Shown here in pieces: positions 7,835-17,880 of a stretch of 64,000 nt of DNA. Source of the stretch: Gilliamella sp. ESL0443 (GTDB taxonomy: Bacteria; Pseudomonadota; Gammaproteobacteria; Enterobacterales; Orbaceae); contig NZ_CP048263.1 of the NCBI RefSeq assembly GCF_019469165.1, forward strand, positions 930,001 through 994,000, given 5' to 3'. Position 1 is the stretch's first letter, and the number at the start of each line of letters is the position of its first letter. Below the pieces are notes generated by a model that did no database searches, was not told the origin of the DNA, and saw nothing but the letters and a program-made list of their open reading frames with translations. Both the position numbers and the translations under genes were made by a program.

Positions 7835-8661
7835 ACTGTTTTTTCCTTAGGATCTAAGATATCTCGTAAACAATCACCTAACATATTAAATGCCGCTACA
7901 ACAATTAAAATAGCTATACCAGGATAAACCATCTGCATAGGGTGCTGAGTCATTACGTTTTTTGCTTCACTTAACATTAGTCCCCATTCGGCAGTAGGCG
8001 CTTGGACGCCTAATCCTATAAAGGATAACGCTGAAATATTCAATATCACCCAGCCAGTGTCTAAGGTAGCCAATATAACTACTTCGGACATGACATTAGG
8101 CAATAAATGACGATAAATGATAAAAGAATGAGGTGCACCAATTACTCGTGAAAAAAGGATATAGTTTTTTCTGCTATATTTAATTACTGAACTTCGGATC
8201 ATCCGACTATACCAAGCCCATTTGACTACAATATTAGCAATAATAATGTTTTCAATACCCACACCTAAAACACCAACTATAGCTAAAATCATCACTTGGC
8301 TCGGAAATGACAACATGATGTCACAAAGACGCATAATACATTCGTCAAGTTTACCTCGTTGATAACCAGAAATAAGACCAATGATACTACCAACAATTAT
8401 TGTGATAATCATGGTTAACAGAGATAAGAATAGGGTAGAACGGATACCGTAAAGTAACCGAGAAAAAATATCACGTCCAAGGTGGTCACAACCAAGCCAA
8501 TGCTCGCTCGATATAGCGGCATATTTTCGCACTATGCGAACTTTATTTGGATCAAAAGGTGCAATATAAGGGGCTAATATACCTAAAACAATTATTGTAA
8601 TGATGATTATCAAACAAACTAAAGCGGTTTTATTGCTAATTACTTGCTTAATTAAATTCAT
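7831..8661 (-). CDS. nikC: ABC importer permease, NikC type
   Basis: This is a 276-residue inner-membrane permease, the length usual for NikC. An N-terminal helix is followed by the periplasmic HWLGCDHLGRDIFSRLLYG segment typical of DppC/OppC/NikC permeases. The coupling-helix region lies near RVIGAPHSFIIYRHLLPN and contains the EAA-like loop. It overlaps both neighbours by four bases. It pairs with NikB to form the transmembrane channel. Confidence 0.88.
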   Translation of the reverse strand: MNLIKQVISNKTALVCLIIIITIIVLGILAPYIAPFDPNKVRIVRKYAAISSEHWLGCDHLGRDIFSRLLYGIRSTLFLSLLTMIITIIVGSIIGLISGYQRGKLDECIMRLCDIMLSFPSQVMILAIVGVLGVGIENIIIANIVVKWAWYSRMIRSSVIKYSRKNYILFSRVIGAPHSFIIYRHLLPNVMSEVVILATLDTGWVILNISALSFIGLGVQAPTAEWGLMLSEAKNVMTQHPMQMVYPGIAILIVVAAFNMLGDCLRDILDPKEKTV

Positions 8662-9602
8662 ACAGAGCCACCATTACTTCGTAATCGTGGATCTAACCAT
8701 TGATGAATAACATCAACAATAAAGTTACATACTACAAATAAAATGGCCATAATTAATATGTAAGCCTGAATTACTGGATAGTCGCGATTCATAATAGCGG
8801 CTATACATAATCTTCCTAAGCCAGGCCAAGAAAATATATATTCGACAACAAAAGACCCTGCAATTAATTGAGGAATGGTCATACCTAATGCGGTAATTGT
8901 GGTATGTAGTGAATTGACTAATACATGCTTAAGAATGATTGTTCTCTCTTTCAAGCCTCGACTACGGGCATAAAAGATCGAATAATTATGCATATTTTCC
9001 AGCATATTATTACGGATAAAACGAATATACGTTGAGATGTAAACAAACGATAAAGTTAACGTCGGTAAAATAAGGTTCTGCCAGGTTCCATACCCGTTGG
9101 TTGGCAATAGATCTAAATAAGTAGCAAACAGCCAAATAAATAGCAAACCTAACCAATAACTAGGCATTGCGGTACCTAAAAAAATAATAATTCGAACAAT
9201 ATGATCGAATGCTGAATTAGCAAAAATTGCACATAACACACCTAAAACTAAACTGACAATAAGTGTAAATAGAAATGACGACATTGCTAAAACTAATGTA
9301 GGAATTAAGCTACGGATAACTTCATCCCAAACTAATCTGTCACGATGAATAAACGAACGCCCAAAATCAAGATGTAAAACGTCATATAGCCAAGTAAAAT
9401 ATCGTTCAAAAAAAGGTTTATTTAATCCTAATTCCTGACGCATACTTTCAATAGCATCTGGGGTTGGCATTATTTCATTTAAGCGTAAGGCAACTTCAGC
9501 AGGATCGGAAGGGGCTAGATTGATAAGCAAAAAAGCGATAAAAGAGATACCGAATAATATCGGTATCATCATCGTTAAACGTTTAACAATATAATTTAAC
9601 AT
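8658..9602 (-). CDS. nikB: ABC importer permease, NikB type
   Basis: This is a 314-residue permease, equal in length to E. coli NikB. It has the DppB/OppB N-terminus (IPILFGISFIAFLLINLAPSDP), the LGLNKPFFERYFTWL periplasmic segment and an ARSRGLKERTIILKHVLVN coupling loop. The C-terminal VEYIFSWPGLGRL segment is also typical. It starts 24 bases after nikA. Confidence 0.88.
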   Translation of the reverse strand: MLNYIVKRLTMMIPILFGISFIAFLLINLAPSDPAEVALRLNEIMPTPDAIESMRQELGLNKPFFERYFTWLYDVLHLDFGRSFIHRDRLVWDEVIRSLIPTLVLAMSSFLFTLIVSLVLGVLCAIFANSAFDHIVRIIIFLGTAMPSYWLGLLFIWLFATYLDLLPTNGYGTWQNLILPTLTLSFVYISTYIRFIRNNMLENMHNYSIFYARSRGLKERTIILKHVLVNSLHTTITALGMTIPQLIAGSFVVEYIFSWPGLGRLCIAAIMNRDYPVIQAYILIMAILFVVCNFIVDVIHQWLDPRLRSNGGSV

Positions 9603-9625
9603 TATTGATCAAAAATATTTATGTA

Positions 9626-11191
9626 CTAAAAATGCATTTTCTCAAATGGAATATCAAATTGAGAAGGCGCAAATTCAATTCCTTTTAAAGATTTAACAGC
9701 AATAGCTCGATTTCGTTCATAAGTTAATGGTATGTAAACCGCTTCATTATGTAATGTTTCAAGCACGTAACGGAAAAGATCTTGTCGCTCTTTTTCATCT
9801 GTTGAAATTAATGCTTTACTAATACTTGCATCGATTTGCGGTTTCTCTTTTAAGCCTTGTTGAGCCATATAGTCACCATAAACAGGTAGTTTCATACCGG
9901 ATAAAAATGATTGTGGCTCATATGGTGTACCCCATGAGATATCAAATACCATATCAAAATCACCCGCTTTTTGGCGATCACGATAACCTTGCTCTTCTTC
10001 ACCGTGAATATTAAGCTTTAATCCAACTTGCTCAAACTCATCTTGCATATATTGTGCAATTGTTTTTTGTGAAGCAGTATTACTATCATAATAAAGTGTG
10101 ATTTCAAAAGGTTTGCCATCTTTCTGACGATAATTTTGGCCTTTAACTTTTACCCAACCTGCTTTATCAAGTAGCGTTTCGGCTAATTTAGTGTCATATA
10201 AATAAGGTTTTAACCCAATGTTAGCATAAGGAATATTGGTTGCCATTAAAGTATCAGCAGGTGCTTCACTATTATTGAAAATACCTTCTGAAATATCTTT
10301 TTTACTGATGATATGTTCAATCGCTTGGCGGACATTAACATCATTTAGCTGGTCACGAGTCGTGTTCATTAATACAATTCGACTAGATACAGGTTTAGAC
10401 ATTAAAGTCTGAAACTTATCCATTGTTGAAAAACGTTCAAATGAATCTGCATCAACCATATTTTTACCATAGATGAGATCGATTTCACCTTTTTCGAGTG
10501 CCATTAGTCGGCTTTGGTTATCAGCAATAACTTTCATGGTCACTTTATTGAGTAATGGTTTAGTTCCCCAATAAGTTGGATTAGCGTTAAACACTGCATA
10601 TTGATCTTTCTTATGATCACCTAATACATAAGGGCCGGTACCAATGTAAGATTTAACGCCATTTTTAGTTTCACCATCAATCATAGAATTTGGTGAAATA
10701 AAGCGCATCGGTCGGGTTACGGCAATTTCAATCATAAAAGGGTAATAGGGTTCGGAAAGGTTAACTTGTAGGGTATAATCATCTACTGCTTTGATTTCAG
10801 TAATTAAGCGAACCATTTCAAGCCAAGTGTGACGAACTTTGTTTGATAACACGGCATCCCAATTCAGTTTTGCACTGTGCGCATCAAATTTTGCGCCATC
10901 ACTAAATGTCACGTCTTTTCTTAGCTTGAACGTGTAAGTTTTACCTTCGTTAGTAATAGTCCAGCTTTCTGCAAGCCAAGGTGAAAAAGTGCCATCTTCG
11001 TTATAATGAACCAATGATTCATACAACATATTTTGCGCCCACATTTCACCGGAATAGAGATGAGGGTTTAAGTCACGAATATCACGAAAATTAGCAAAAG
11101 TTATATCATCTTTAGCAAAACAGTTAATACTAACGCTAGCTAAAACTAATGCTAAAAGTAGATTTTTTATACGAGTGAAATTAAAAAACAT
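9626..11191 (-). CDS. nikA: Periplasmic solute-binding protein, NikA type
   Basis: This 521-residue family-5 binding protein has a signal peptide of about 26 residues (cleavage near CFA). Alignment by eye with E. coli NikA is strong throughout: LNPHLY, PWLAESWT, TRPMRF, IGTGPYVL, DTLMATNIPYANIGLKPY, SWGTPYEP and the AQQGL.EKP tail. The Arg, Trp and Tyr of the nickel-chelate pocket appear kept (TRPMRF, SWGTPY). The position of the nickel-ligand histidine of E. coli NikA (in PSHADF) reads PVYGDY, so Tyr replaces His. It may therefore bind a different metal chelate. First gene of the operon, behind a Fur-like box. Confidence 0.85.
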   Translation of the reverse strand: MFFNFTRIKNLLLALVLASVSINCFAKDDITFANFRDIRDLNPHLYSGEMWAQNMLYESLVHYNEDGTFSPWLAESWTITNEGKTYTFKLRKDVTFSDGAKFDAHSAKLNWDAVLSNKVRHTWLEMVRLITEIKAVDDYTLQVNLSEPYYPFMIEIAVTRPMRFISPNSMIDGETKNGVKSYIGTGPYVLGDHKKDQYAVFNANPTYWGTKPLLNKVTMKVIADNQSRLMALEKGEIDLIYGKNMVDADSFERFSTMDKFQTLMSKPVSSRIVLMNTTRDQLNDVNVRQAIEHIISKKDISEGIFNNSEAPADTLMATNIPYANIGLKPYLYDTKLAETLLDKAGWVKVKGQNYRQKDGKPFEITLYYDSNTASQKTIAQYMQDEFEQVGLKLNIHGEEEQGYRDRQKAGDFDMVFDISWGTPYEPQSFLSGMKLPVYGDYMAQQGLKEKPQIDASISKALISTDEKERQDLFRYVLETLHNEAVYIPLTYERNRAIAVKSLKGIEFAPSQFDIPFEKMHF

Positions 11192-11643
11192 ATTTAGTCC
11201 ATTAATTTATTGGGATTAGGCGCGAGATAGTAACATAAATGAGAATGATAATAAATATCACCTGTATGTTTTTTATAAAAAACATTTTAAAAATCATGGC
11301 ATTCATTTTATCAAATTCTATTAATTGATTTAAATCTAATTAAGTTTAAAACTAAATTAAGTTAACTTGATTAGTTAAAAATATAGCTTAAAACTTTTTA
11401 AAAGTCTTTATGAATAAACAAAAAATATAATTAAGCATTTTATTACCATTGTTTGGCAGCCCCAAAATTGAGTTTAGATTGATCTATCTAATTTTAATAG
11501 AGAAGAAAAAGAAAAAATCATAGCCAATATAAATCGCTAAATGGTGTCTGTTCTATGCCTCGTTAAATATTCAAACATTTATTATTGAATTGCTTTATAA
11601 TAGATTTGAATAATTTGTTTCACGTTTATTTAGGAATCATTGC
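11192..11643. other. Divergent intergenic region between nikA and rhlE
   Basis: These 450 AT-rich bases separate the two genes. A Fur-like box lies 50-68 bases before nikA. Nothing else is firmly recognised on the rhlE side apart from an AGGA ribosome-binding site, and no NikR-type palindrome was found. Confidence 0.5.
11241..11259. promoter_or_regulatory. Fur-box-like site upstream of nikA
   Basis: GAGAATGATAATAAATATC matches 16 of 19 positions of the classic Fur consensus. It lies 50 bases upstream of the nikA start, a position where Fur binding would block transcription when iron is plentiful. This is by-eye scoring in an AT-rich background; the intact GAATGATAAT core is the strongest part. 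Confidence 0.6.
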
Positions 11644-12930
11644 ATGTCATTTGACTCTCTTGGCTTAGATGCCAAGATTTTAAAAGCTATTGAAGAACAA
11701 AACTATACCGATCCAACCCCCATTCAACAACAAGCTATTCCAGTAATTTTGTCAGGTAAAGATTTAATGGCGAGTGCTCAAACTGGTACAGGAAAAACAG
11801 CGGGGTTTGGTTTACCTATTTTACAAAAATTGCATGAAAAGCAATTTAATACAGAACCTAAAAGAGGAAAGCGTCCTTTATATGCGCTAATTTTGGCGCC
11901 CACTCGTGAATTAGCTGCGCAAATAGGTGAAAATATTCGGGATTATAGCCGATATCTATCTATTCGTTCTTTGGTGGTGTTTGGTGGAGTAAGTATCAAT
12001 CCTCAAATGATGAAACTTCGAGGTGGGGTGGATATCTTAATTGCAACACCGGGTCGGTTGTTAGATTTGGTTCATCAAAATGCGGTGGATCTCTCTACAG
12101 TAAAAATATTAGTACTTGATGAAGCGGATCGCATGTTAGACATGGGCTTTATTCATGATATTCGTCGCGTGATCGCTAAATTACCTAAAAAGCGACAAAA
12201 CTTACTTTTTTCAGCGACATTCTCAGATGAAATAAAATCATTAGCTAATACAATTTTAAATTCACCTGAATCGATCGCTGTAGCCAAAACCAATAGTGCA
12301 TCTGAGCAAATTACTCAATATATCCACCGAGTTGATAAACGCCGTAAACGTGAACTTCTTTCTTATTTAATTGGTAAAAACCAATGGCAACAGGTATTAG
12401 TTTTTACGCGAACGAAATACGGCGCTAATCATCTTGCCGAACAGCTTACTAAAGATGGTATTAAAGCCTCGGCAATTCATGGTAACAAAAGCCAAGGAGC
12501 AAGAACTAAAGCTTTAGCTGATTTTAAGTCAGGACAAATACGCGCCCTCGTTGCTACCGATATCGCAGCCAGAGGTTTAGATATTGAGCTATTACCTCAT
12601 GTTGTCAATTATGAATTACCACAAGTGGCAGAAGATTATGTGCATCGTATAGGTCGAACAGGACGGGCACAAAATCAGGGGCAGGCAATATCATTAGTTT
12701 GTATTGATGAGCTTGCTCAATTAAAATCAATTGAGAAATTGATTAAAAAAACGATTCCAGAAATTTTTACTCAAGGATTTGAAGTCGATCCTCGAATTAA
12801 AGCGGAGCCAGCAAAAAAAGCCAAGCCTGCTCCAGCAAAAAGAAGACGTGTTGATAAAACTCGAACTTCTAAAAATAACCAGAATAGTATGAAGCAATCT
12901 AGCCATCATACATATTCTAAAACTAACTAA
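11644..12930 (+). CDS. rhlE: DEAD-box RNA helicase RhlE
   Basis: This 428-residue ATP-dependent RNA helicase acts in ribosome assembly and RNA remodelling. Motifs in order: Q motif (PTPIQQQAI), [30 protein letters not shown], then the second RecA domain with [10 protein letters not shown] and HRIGRTGRA. The N-terminus [16 protein letters not shown] is typical of RhlE. The C-terminal extension from about residue 385 is Lys/Arg/Ala-rich and probably binds RNA. It is followed 26 bases later by yggL. Confidence 0.95.
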   Translation: MSFDSLGLDAKILKAIEEQNYTDPTPIQQQAIPVILSGKDLMASAQTGTGKTAGFGLPILQKLHEKQFNTEPKRGKRPLYALILAPTRELAAQIGENIRDYSRYLSIRSLVVFGGVSINPQMMKLRGGVDILIATPGRLLDLVHQNAVDLSTVKILVLDEADRMLDMGFIHDIRRVIAKLPKKRQNLLFSATFSDEIKSLANTILNSPESIAVAKTNSASEQITQYIHRVDKRRKRELLSYLIGKNQWQQVLVFTRTKYGANHLAEQLTKDGIKASAIHGNKSQGARTKALADFKSGQIRALVATDIAARGLDIELLPHVVNYELPQVAEDYVHRIGRTGRAQNQGQAISLVCIDELAQLKSIEKLIKKTIPEIFTQGFEVDPRIKAEPAKKAKPAPAKRRRVDKTRTSKNNQNSMKQSSHHTYSKTN

Positions 12931-12956
12931 ATTTTCTAAAGTAGAAGGATATTATT

Positions 12957-13298
12957 ATGGCTAAGGTTAATCGCAGTCGTCGTTTAAGAAAAAAATTACA
13001 TATTGAAGAGTTTAAAGAGTTAGGTTTTACCGTAAGTTGGTCATTTGACGAAGGGACGAGTGAAGACACTATTGATAACGTTGTTGATCAATTCATCATT
13101 GAAGCAATACAAGCAAACGGTTTGGCTTACGAAGGTAGCGGGTATTTAAACTGGAAAGGTATCATTTGTACGCAAAAATTGGGTAATTGCACTGAAGAAA
13201 ATCGTGACGTTGTCACTAAATGGCTTGAAAGCCATGGCTTAAAAAATGTCAAAACCAGCAATTTAATTGATATTTGGTGGGATGAATTAGAATTTTAA
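12957..13298 (+). CDS. yggL: YggL family ribosome-associated protein
   Basis: This 113-residue protein matches the YggL (DUF469) family across its length. It has the basic start MAKVNRSRRLRKKLHIEEF, the FTVSWSF strand, LAYEGSGYLNWKG and the acidic end IDIWWDELEF. YggL homologues associate with the large ribosomal subunit. It has its own AAGGA site and very likely shares the rhlE transcript, which would put two ribosome-linked genes in one unit. Confidence 0.9.
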   Translation: MAKVNRSRRLRKKLHIEEFKELGFTVSWSFDEGTSEDTIDNVVDQFIIEAIQANGLAYEGSGYLNWKGIICTQKLGNCTEENRDVVTKWLESHGLKNVKTSNLIDIWWDELEF

Positions 13299-13318
13299 TT
13301 TCTAAGTTGAATAAATAC

Positions 13319-13346
13319 TAAAATAGCCACTAATGTGGCTATTTTT
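13319..13346. terminator. Bidirectional terminator between yggL and ybiT
   Basis: A perfect ten-base stem (AAATAGCCAC with GTGGCTATTT, loop TAAT) has A-rich sequence on the left and T-rich on the right. It can end transcription from both convergent genes. Confidence 0.85.
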
Positions 13347-13359
13347 ATGGATTTTAACG

Positions 13360-14952
13360 TTACTCAATTCCTTGGCTACGCAAATAATCCTCATAATTAC
13401 CGGTATAATCAATGACTTTTTCCGGCGTGATTTCAACAATTCTTGTTGCAAGTGAGCTAACAAATTCACGATCGTGCGACACAAAAAATAGCGTTCCTTG
13501 ATAAAGCTCTAATGCCATATTTAACGATTCAATTGATTCCATATCCAAATGGTTGGTTGGTTCATCCATGACAATAATGTTTGGACGTTGCATCATTAAT
13601 TTACCAAATAACATACGTCCTTTTTCACCACCAGATAGGACTTTAACTTGCTTTTTAATGTCATCTTGTGAAAATAATAAGCGACCTAAAATGCTGCGCA
13701 CTGCTTGTTCATCATCGGTTGGTTGTTTCCATTGACTCATCCAATCAAATACGGTTAGATCCTCGTCAAATTCGTATTCATGATCCTGTGCGTAATAGCC
13801 AATATTGGCATTTTCTGACCATTTAATATCACCTTGTTCTGGCACTAGTTCACCCATAAGGGTTTTAAGTAGGGTAGTTTTACCAATGCCATTAGTCCCC
13901 AAAATAGCCACTTTTTCGCCAACTTCAACCATTAAATTGAGATTTTTAAATAGTGGTCCGTTATCAAATCCTTTAGTGAGATTTTCAACGACCAGAGCAT
14001 TACGAAACAGTTTTTTATCCTGTTCAAAACGAATAAACGGATTTTGTCGGCTTGATGCTTTCACTTCTTCTAATTTGATTTTCTCGATTTGTCTTGCACG
14101 TGAGGTTGCTTGTTTGGATTTTGCGGCATTAGCACTAAAACGACTAACAAACGATTGTAGTTCACTAATTTGTGCTTTCTTTTTCGCATTATCCGCTAAT
14201 AGCCGTTCTCTCGCTTGAGTAGAGGCGGTCATATAATCATCATAATTACCAGGATAGATACGTAATTCACCGTAATCCATATCAGCCATATGAGTACAGA
14301 CCATATTAAGAAAATGACGATCGTGCGATATGATAATCATCGTGCTTTCACGTTCATTTAAGGTATCTTCTAACCACCGAATAGTATCGATGTCTAAGTT
14401 ATTGGTCGGTTCATCGAGTAATAAAATATCTGGATTAGAAAATAGGGCTTGGGCTAGTAATACTCGCAATTTCCAACCCGGAGCGATTTCACTCATTAAT
14501 CCGTAATGTTGCTCAATTGGTATACCCACTCCGAGTAGTAATTCACCTGCGCGTGATTCAGCGCTGTAACCGTCCATTTCAGCATATTGGGTTTCTAAAT
14601 CTGCAACCTTAAAACCGTCTTCCTCACTCATTTCAGGTAATGAATAGATACGGTCTCGCTCTTGTTTAATTTGCCATAATTCGGTGTGCCCCATAATTAC
14701 GGTATCAAGTACGCTGTATTCTTCAAAAGCAAATTGATCTTGGCGAAGTTTACCTAATCGTTCATGTGGATCAAGTGAAACATTACCTGAGGTTGGCACA
14801 AGATCACCACCAATAATTTTCATAAACGTGGACTTACCACTACCATTTGCGCCGATTAATCCATAACGATTACCATTACCAAATTTTACTGAAATGTTTT
14901 CAAATAGTGGCTTACTGCCAAATTGCATTGTGATATTACTTGTTGTTAACAC
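13360..14952 (-). CDS. ybiT: ABC-F ATPase YbiT
   Basis: This 530-residue cytoplasmic tandem ATPase has no membrane domain. The length and N-terminus ([18 protein letters not shown]) match E. coli YbiT. The two nucleotide sites have Walker [10 protein letters not shown] and GTNGIGKTT, and Walker [12 protein letters not shown] and [11 protein letters not shown]. The second signature is LSGGEKGR; the first is degenerate (IAPGWKLR). A charged linker (about 240-320) corresponds to the P-site-tRNA interaction motif of ABC-F translation factors. The gene is monocistronic and convergent with yggL. Confidence 0.95.
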   Translation of the reverse strand: MLTTSNITMQFGSKPLFENISVKFGNGNRYGLIGANGSGKSTFMKIIGGDLVPTSGNVSLDPHERLGKLRQDQFAFEEYSVLDTVIMGHTELWQIKQERDRIYSLPEMSEEDGFKVADLETQYAEMDGYSAESRAGELLLGVGIPIEQHYGLMSEIAPGWKLRVLLAQALFSNPDILLLDEPTNNLDIDTIRWLEDTLNERESTMIIISHDRHFLNMVCTHMADMDYGELRIYPGNYDDYMTASTQARERLLADNAKKKAQISELQSFVSRFSANAAKSKQATSRARQIEKIKLEEVKASSRQNPFIRFEQDKKLFRNALVVENLTKGFDNGPLFKNLNLMVEVGEKVAILGTNGIGKTTLLKTLMGELVPEQGDIKWSENANIGYYAQDHEYEFDEDLTVFDWMSQWKQPTDDEQAVRSILGRLLFSQDDIKKQVKVLSGGEKGRMLFGKLMMQRPNIIVMDEPTNHLDMESIESLNMALELYQGTLFFVSHDREFVSSLATRIVEITPEKVIDYTGNYEDYLRSQGIE

Positions 14953-15095
14953 GGATAATTACTCTCGAATTGATTTGTGCAACTCGTACTTAAAGCGTTC
15001 CCTTAAGCTAAAAGTGAAGTGGCTAAACTGTGATTTGGCGCACATTATGCCATAATAAAGCGATTTTTAGCACTTTTGTTACTAAATTTATGTTT

Positions 15096-15122
15096 CAAAA
15101 ACCCCGCTCCTCAACTTTTTTT
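15096..15122. repeat. Dispersed 27-bp intergenic repeat, copy 1 of 3
   Basis: The core reads AAAAACCCCG-C-TCCTCAAC followed by seven T. The same motif occurs at 39771-39798 and 39912-39938 with one to three changes. It lies between divergent ybiT and the EamA gene. The flanking A5 and T7 runs could pair weakly around a C-rich loop. It is not a known terminator type to me. Confidence 0.65.
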
Positions 15123-15212
15123 GATTAGTAAACATATCATCCTTATTACTGTTTACATTTATAAGCCGAATTGATACTATGCCAAACTTTCTTTTATCAA
15201 TAAGAATTTAAT

Positions 15213-16070
15213 ATGTATTATCTTATTTTTGTGACGATAGTTTGGTCGTTTTCATTTAGTTTTATTGCTGTTCATTTAAGTGGGCAAGTTGATACGTGGT
15301 TTGCAGTTGTAATGCGCGTCTTGCTGGCTTTTATAACCTTTATTCCTTTTTTACGCTTTAAAGGTATTTCTGTAAAACAGATGGTGTTGTTGATGGGCGT
15401 TGGTGCTTGTCAATTAGGTATTATGTACTTTTTTTATTACAACTCTTTCCAATATATTTCAGTGCCTGAAGTGTTATTATTTACTATTTCAACGCCAATT
15501 TATGTCACGCTAATTTATGATTTCTTGCAAGGACATCGACTCAGACTTGTTTACCTATTAACCGCTGTTATAGCTGTAATTGGCGCAGCCGTTATTCGTT
15601 ACGATCATATTAGTCGAGATTTTATTATTGGTTTTCTCCTGATTCAGGGCGCTAATATAGTTTTTGCCTTGGGGCAGGTTGGATATAAACGTATTATGGA
15701 ACTTTATCCATTACCGCAACATCAAGCTTTTGCATGGGTCTATTTAGGCGCAATACTGGTGGCTAGTATTGGCTGGTTTTTATTTGGCAATCCCGAAAAA
15801 CTACCCACTACCCAATTACAATGGGGGATAATTATTTGGCTTGGGGTTGTGGCATCTGGATTATGCTATTTTTTATGGAATTATGGCGCAACCAAAGTCG
15901 ATTCGGGTACGCTTGCCATTATGAATAATTTGGTTATTCCAACTGGTATTTTAGTTAATGTTATTATTTGGCATCAATCGATTGATTGGGGCCGATTTGC
16001 GCTAGGTAGTGCAATTATTGTTTCTGCTTTGATCTTGCATCATAAATTCAAAAAGCTAGAGGCAAATTAA
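15213..16070 (+). CDS. EamA/DMT-family transporter
   Basis: This is a 285-residue inner-membrane protein with ten predicted helices arranged as two EamA repeats (about 1-130 and 145-275). Family marks include the N-terminal VTIVWSFSFSFIAV, the PEVLLFTISTPIYV segment and GVVASGLCYFLWNYG in the second repeat. Such drug/metabolite transporters export amino acids or related metabolites; the substrate cannot be told. It converges with the AEC gene, leaving only five bases between them. Confidence 0.85.
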   Translation: MYYLIFVTIVWSFSFSFIAVHLSGQVDTWFAVVMRVLLAFITFIPFLRFKGISVKQMVLLMGVGACQLGIMYFFYYNSFQYISVPEVLLFTISTPIYVTLIYDFLQGHRLRLVYLLTAVIAVIGAAVIRYDHISRDFIIGFLLIQGANIVFALGQVGYKRIMELYPLPQHQAFAWVYLGAILVASIGWFLFGNPEKLPTTQLQWGIIIWLGVVASGLCYFLWNYGATKVDSGTLAIMNNLVIPTGILVNVIIWHQSIDWGRFALGSAIIVSALILHHKFKKLEAN

Positions 16071-16075
16071 TTTTT

Positions 16076-17029
16076 CTAAGCAAACTGTAACATTATTGAT
16101 AGAATTAGCGGTGTTGTCACGGATGATAATGCCGTTGATATCAATAAACTTGAAGCAATAGGACCTTGCAATACCTCAAACTGTCTTGCCATCATATAAC
16201 AATTTATCGCAATTGATACCGAACTTAGTAATACAATAACTTGCAGTTCTAAAAGTGGTAATCCGACTATTATCGCTAAAATATAGGTTACAATCGGTAA
16301 GATAAATAGTTTTAAAACACAAATGGCTATGGTGATCGGTAAATCATCGCGAATCTTATATTCAGCAAGCCCCATTCCTAAAACGATTAATGAGAGAGGC
16401 GCTGTCATATCGCTTACCATCTTCGTCGCTTGATTGATGAAGAAAGGTAGTGGAATGTGTACATAATTGACAACTATTCCTGCAAAAATACCAATAATAA
16501 TCGGATTTTTTGCTACATTTTTAAATGCTTTTATAAATCCTGTAGTCGATAATTTTCCCATCTGGACAAATTCGATGGATACCGTGGCTAATGTCCATAA
16601 AATTAACGCATTAAAAATCACAATAATAGCAACAATCGGAATGGCTTTTTCGCCTAATAACATTTTGATAATTGGTATGCCCACAAACACAGTATTGGTA
16701 TAAATTCCACCCATTGCAAACATGGTACTTTGCGAGCCATTGAGTTTGAAAAATTTAACCGCAATAAAACAGCCCAATGCAAACACAATAAATGAGCCAC
16801 CAAAAAAGATCAACAAAAGATTGGCATCAATTTCAGAATGCTCTGAAAAATGGCTCATAATCTGAAATAACATAATTGGGAAGGCAATATAAAACGTAAA
16901 TTTGGTAACACTATCTGTCACCGTTTTTTGCCAACGACCCGCTCTAACTGCTATGTAGCCTAATAAAATCAAAACGAACAGAGGCAATGTAGTTAAAAAC
17001 TGTTGCCATAATGTGATTAGAAATTCCAT
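16076..17029 (-). CDS. AEC-family transporter
   Basis: This 317-residue membrane protein has about ten helices, with typical AEC marks: FVLILLGYIAVR near the start, GGIYTNTVFVGIPI in the middle and a LISTALSSVTTPLIL end. AEC (auxin efflux carrier) proteins in bacteria move carboxylates such as malonate or malate; the substrate here is unknown. It lies seven bases after yaaA and may be co-transcribed with it. Confidence 0.85.
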   Translation of the reverse strand: MEFLITLWQQFLTTLPLFVLILLGYIAVRAGRWQKTVTDSVTKFTFYIAFPIMLFQIMSHFSEHSEIDANLLLIFFGGSFIVFALGCFIAVKFFKLNGSQSTMFAMGGIYTNTVFVGIPIIKMLLGEKAIPIVAIIVIFNALILWTLATVSIEFVQMGKLSTTGFIKAFKNVAKNPIIIGIFAGIVVNYVHIPLPFFINQATKMVSDMTAPLSLIVLGMGLAEYKIRDDLPITIAICVLKLFILPIVTYILAIIVGLPLLELQVIVLLSSVSIAINCYMMARQFEVLQGPIASSLLISTALSSVTTPLILSIMLQFA

Positions 17030-17036
17030 GTTACTT

Positions 17037-17804
17037 TTATGCGTGATTTCGGGTGAAGTACCATTCTAATTCAGTTGAGCGTTTTGAATCAAATTGGTAG
17101 CCTTCTAAATTAAAACTTTTAATATCGTCACTGTTATTAATGCTATTTTTTATAATAAATCGACTCATTAAACCTCGTGCTTTTTTAGCATAAAAGCTGA
17201 TCACTTTATAATCATTTTTACTTTTATCTAAAAAGATGGGTTGAATAACCTTCGCTTTGAGTTGTTTAATTGCTTTGAAATATTCATTAGAAGCTAAATT
17301 AATTAACGTTGGATTGGTTGATTTTGCCAACTCGTGATTTAAACACTCTGTTAACTTATCACCCCAAAATTGATATAGATTAGTATTATTACCATTTTTA
17401 AGGCGAATACCCATTTCTAGACGGTAGGGTTGAATTAAATCAAGTGGTCGTAACAAGCCATATAATCCTGATAGAATGCGTAAATGAGATTGTGCAAATT
17501 TTAGATCGGCATCATTAAAATCTTCTACATGCAAACCCTCATAAACATCACCTTTAAAAGCCAGAATAGCTTGCCTTGCATTATCAAAATTGAAGTCAGT
17601 ATGCCAGTTCTGAAAACGTTCATAATTGGTAGTGGCAAGTTTTGGGCTGATCGACATTAATTTAGCCAAGTCATCACTGCTAAGTTTTTTACAAATATCA
17701 ATAAGTTGTTTAGTCGATTCTAAAAATTCGGGTAAGCTATGTTGTTTGGTAATTAAAGGAGTTTGATAATCAAGCGTTTTGGATGGAGAAATAATTGTTA
17801 GCAT
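17037..17804 (-). CDS. yaaA: YaaA, peroxide-stress protein
   Basis: This 255-residue protein matches E. coli YaaA throughout: ISPSKTLDYQ, NARQAILAFKGDVYEGL, LRILSGLYGLLRPLD, PYRLEMGIRL and FYAKKARGLMSRFII. YaaA lowers intracellular iron and protects DNA and proteins during hydrogen peroxide stress. The ATG at 17804 is chosen because AGGTGG lies at proper spacing; four extra upstream codons would require a GTG. The gene is OxyR-controlled in E. coli, but no site was identified here. Confidence 0.93.
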   Translation of the reverse strand: MLTIISPSKTLDYQTPLITKQHSLPEFLESTKQLIDICKKLSSDDLAKLMSISPKLATTNYERFQNWHTDFNFDNARQAILAFKGDVYEGLHVEDFNDADLKFAQSHLRILSGLYGLLRPLDLIQPYRLEMGIRLKNGNNTNLYQFWGDKLTECLNHELAKSTNPTLINLASNEYFKAIKQLKAKVIQPIFLDKSKNDYKVISFYAKKARGLMSRFIIKNSINNSDDIKSFNLEGYQFDSKRSTELEWYFTRNHA

Positions 17805-17880
17805 AAAAAATACCACCTATTGTGTTTTGTACCAATTGGGTTTATTTTACATCTAATCTTAGCAAATAAGGAGAACAAAT

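Noticed and set aside
13805-14218. A 137-codon plus-strand ORF
   Set aside because: It is a shadow in the antisense of ybiT, whose motifs are intact throughout.
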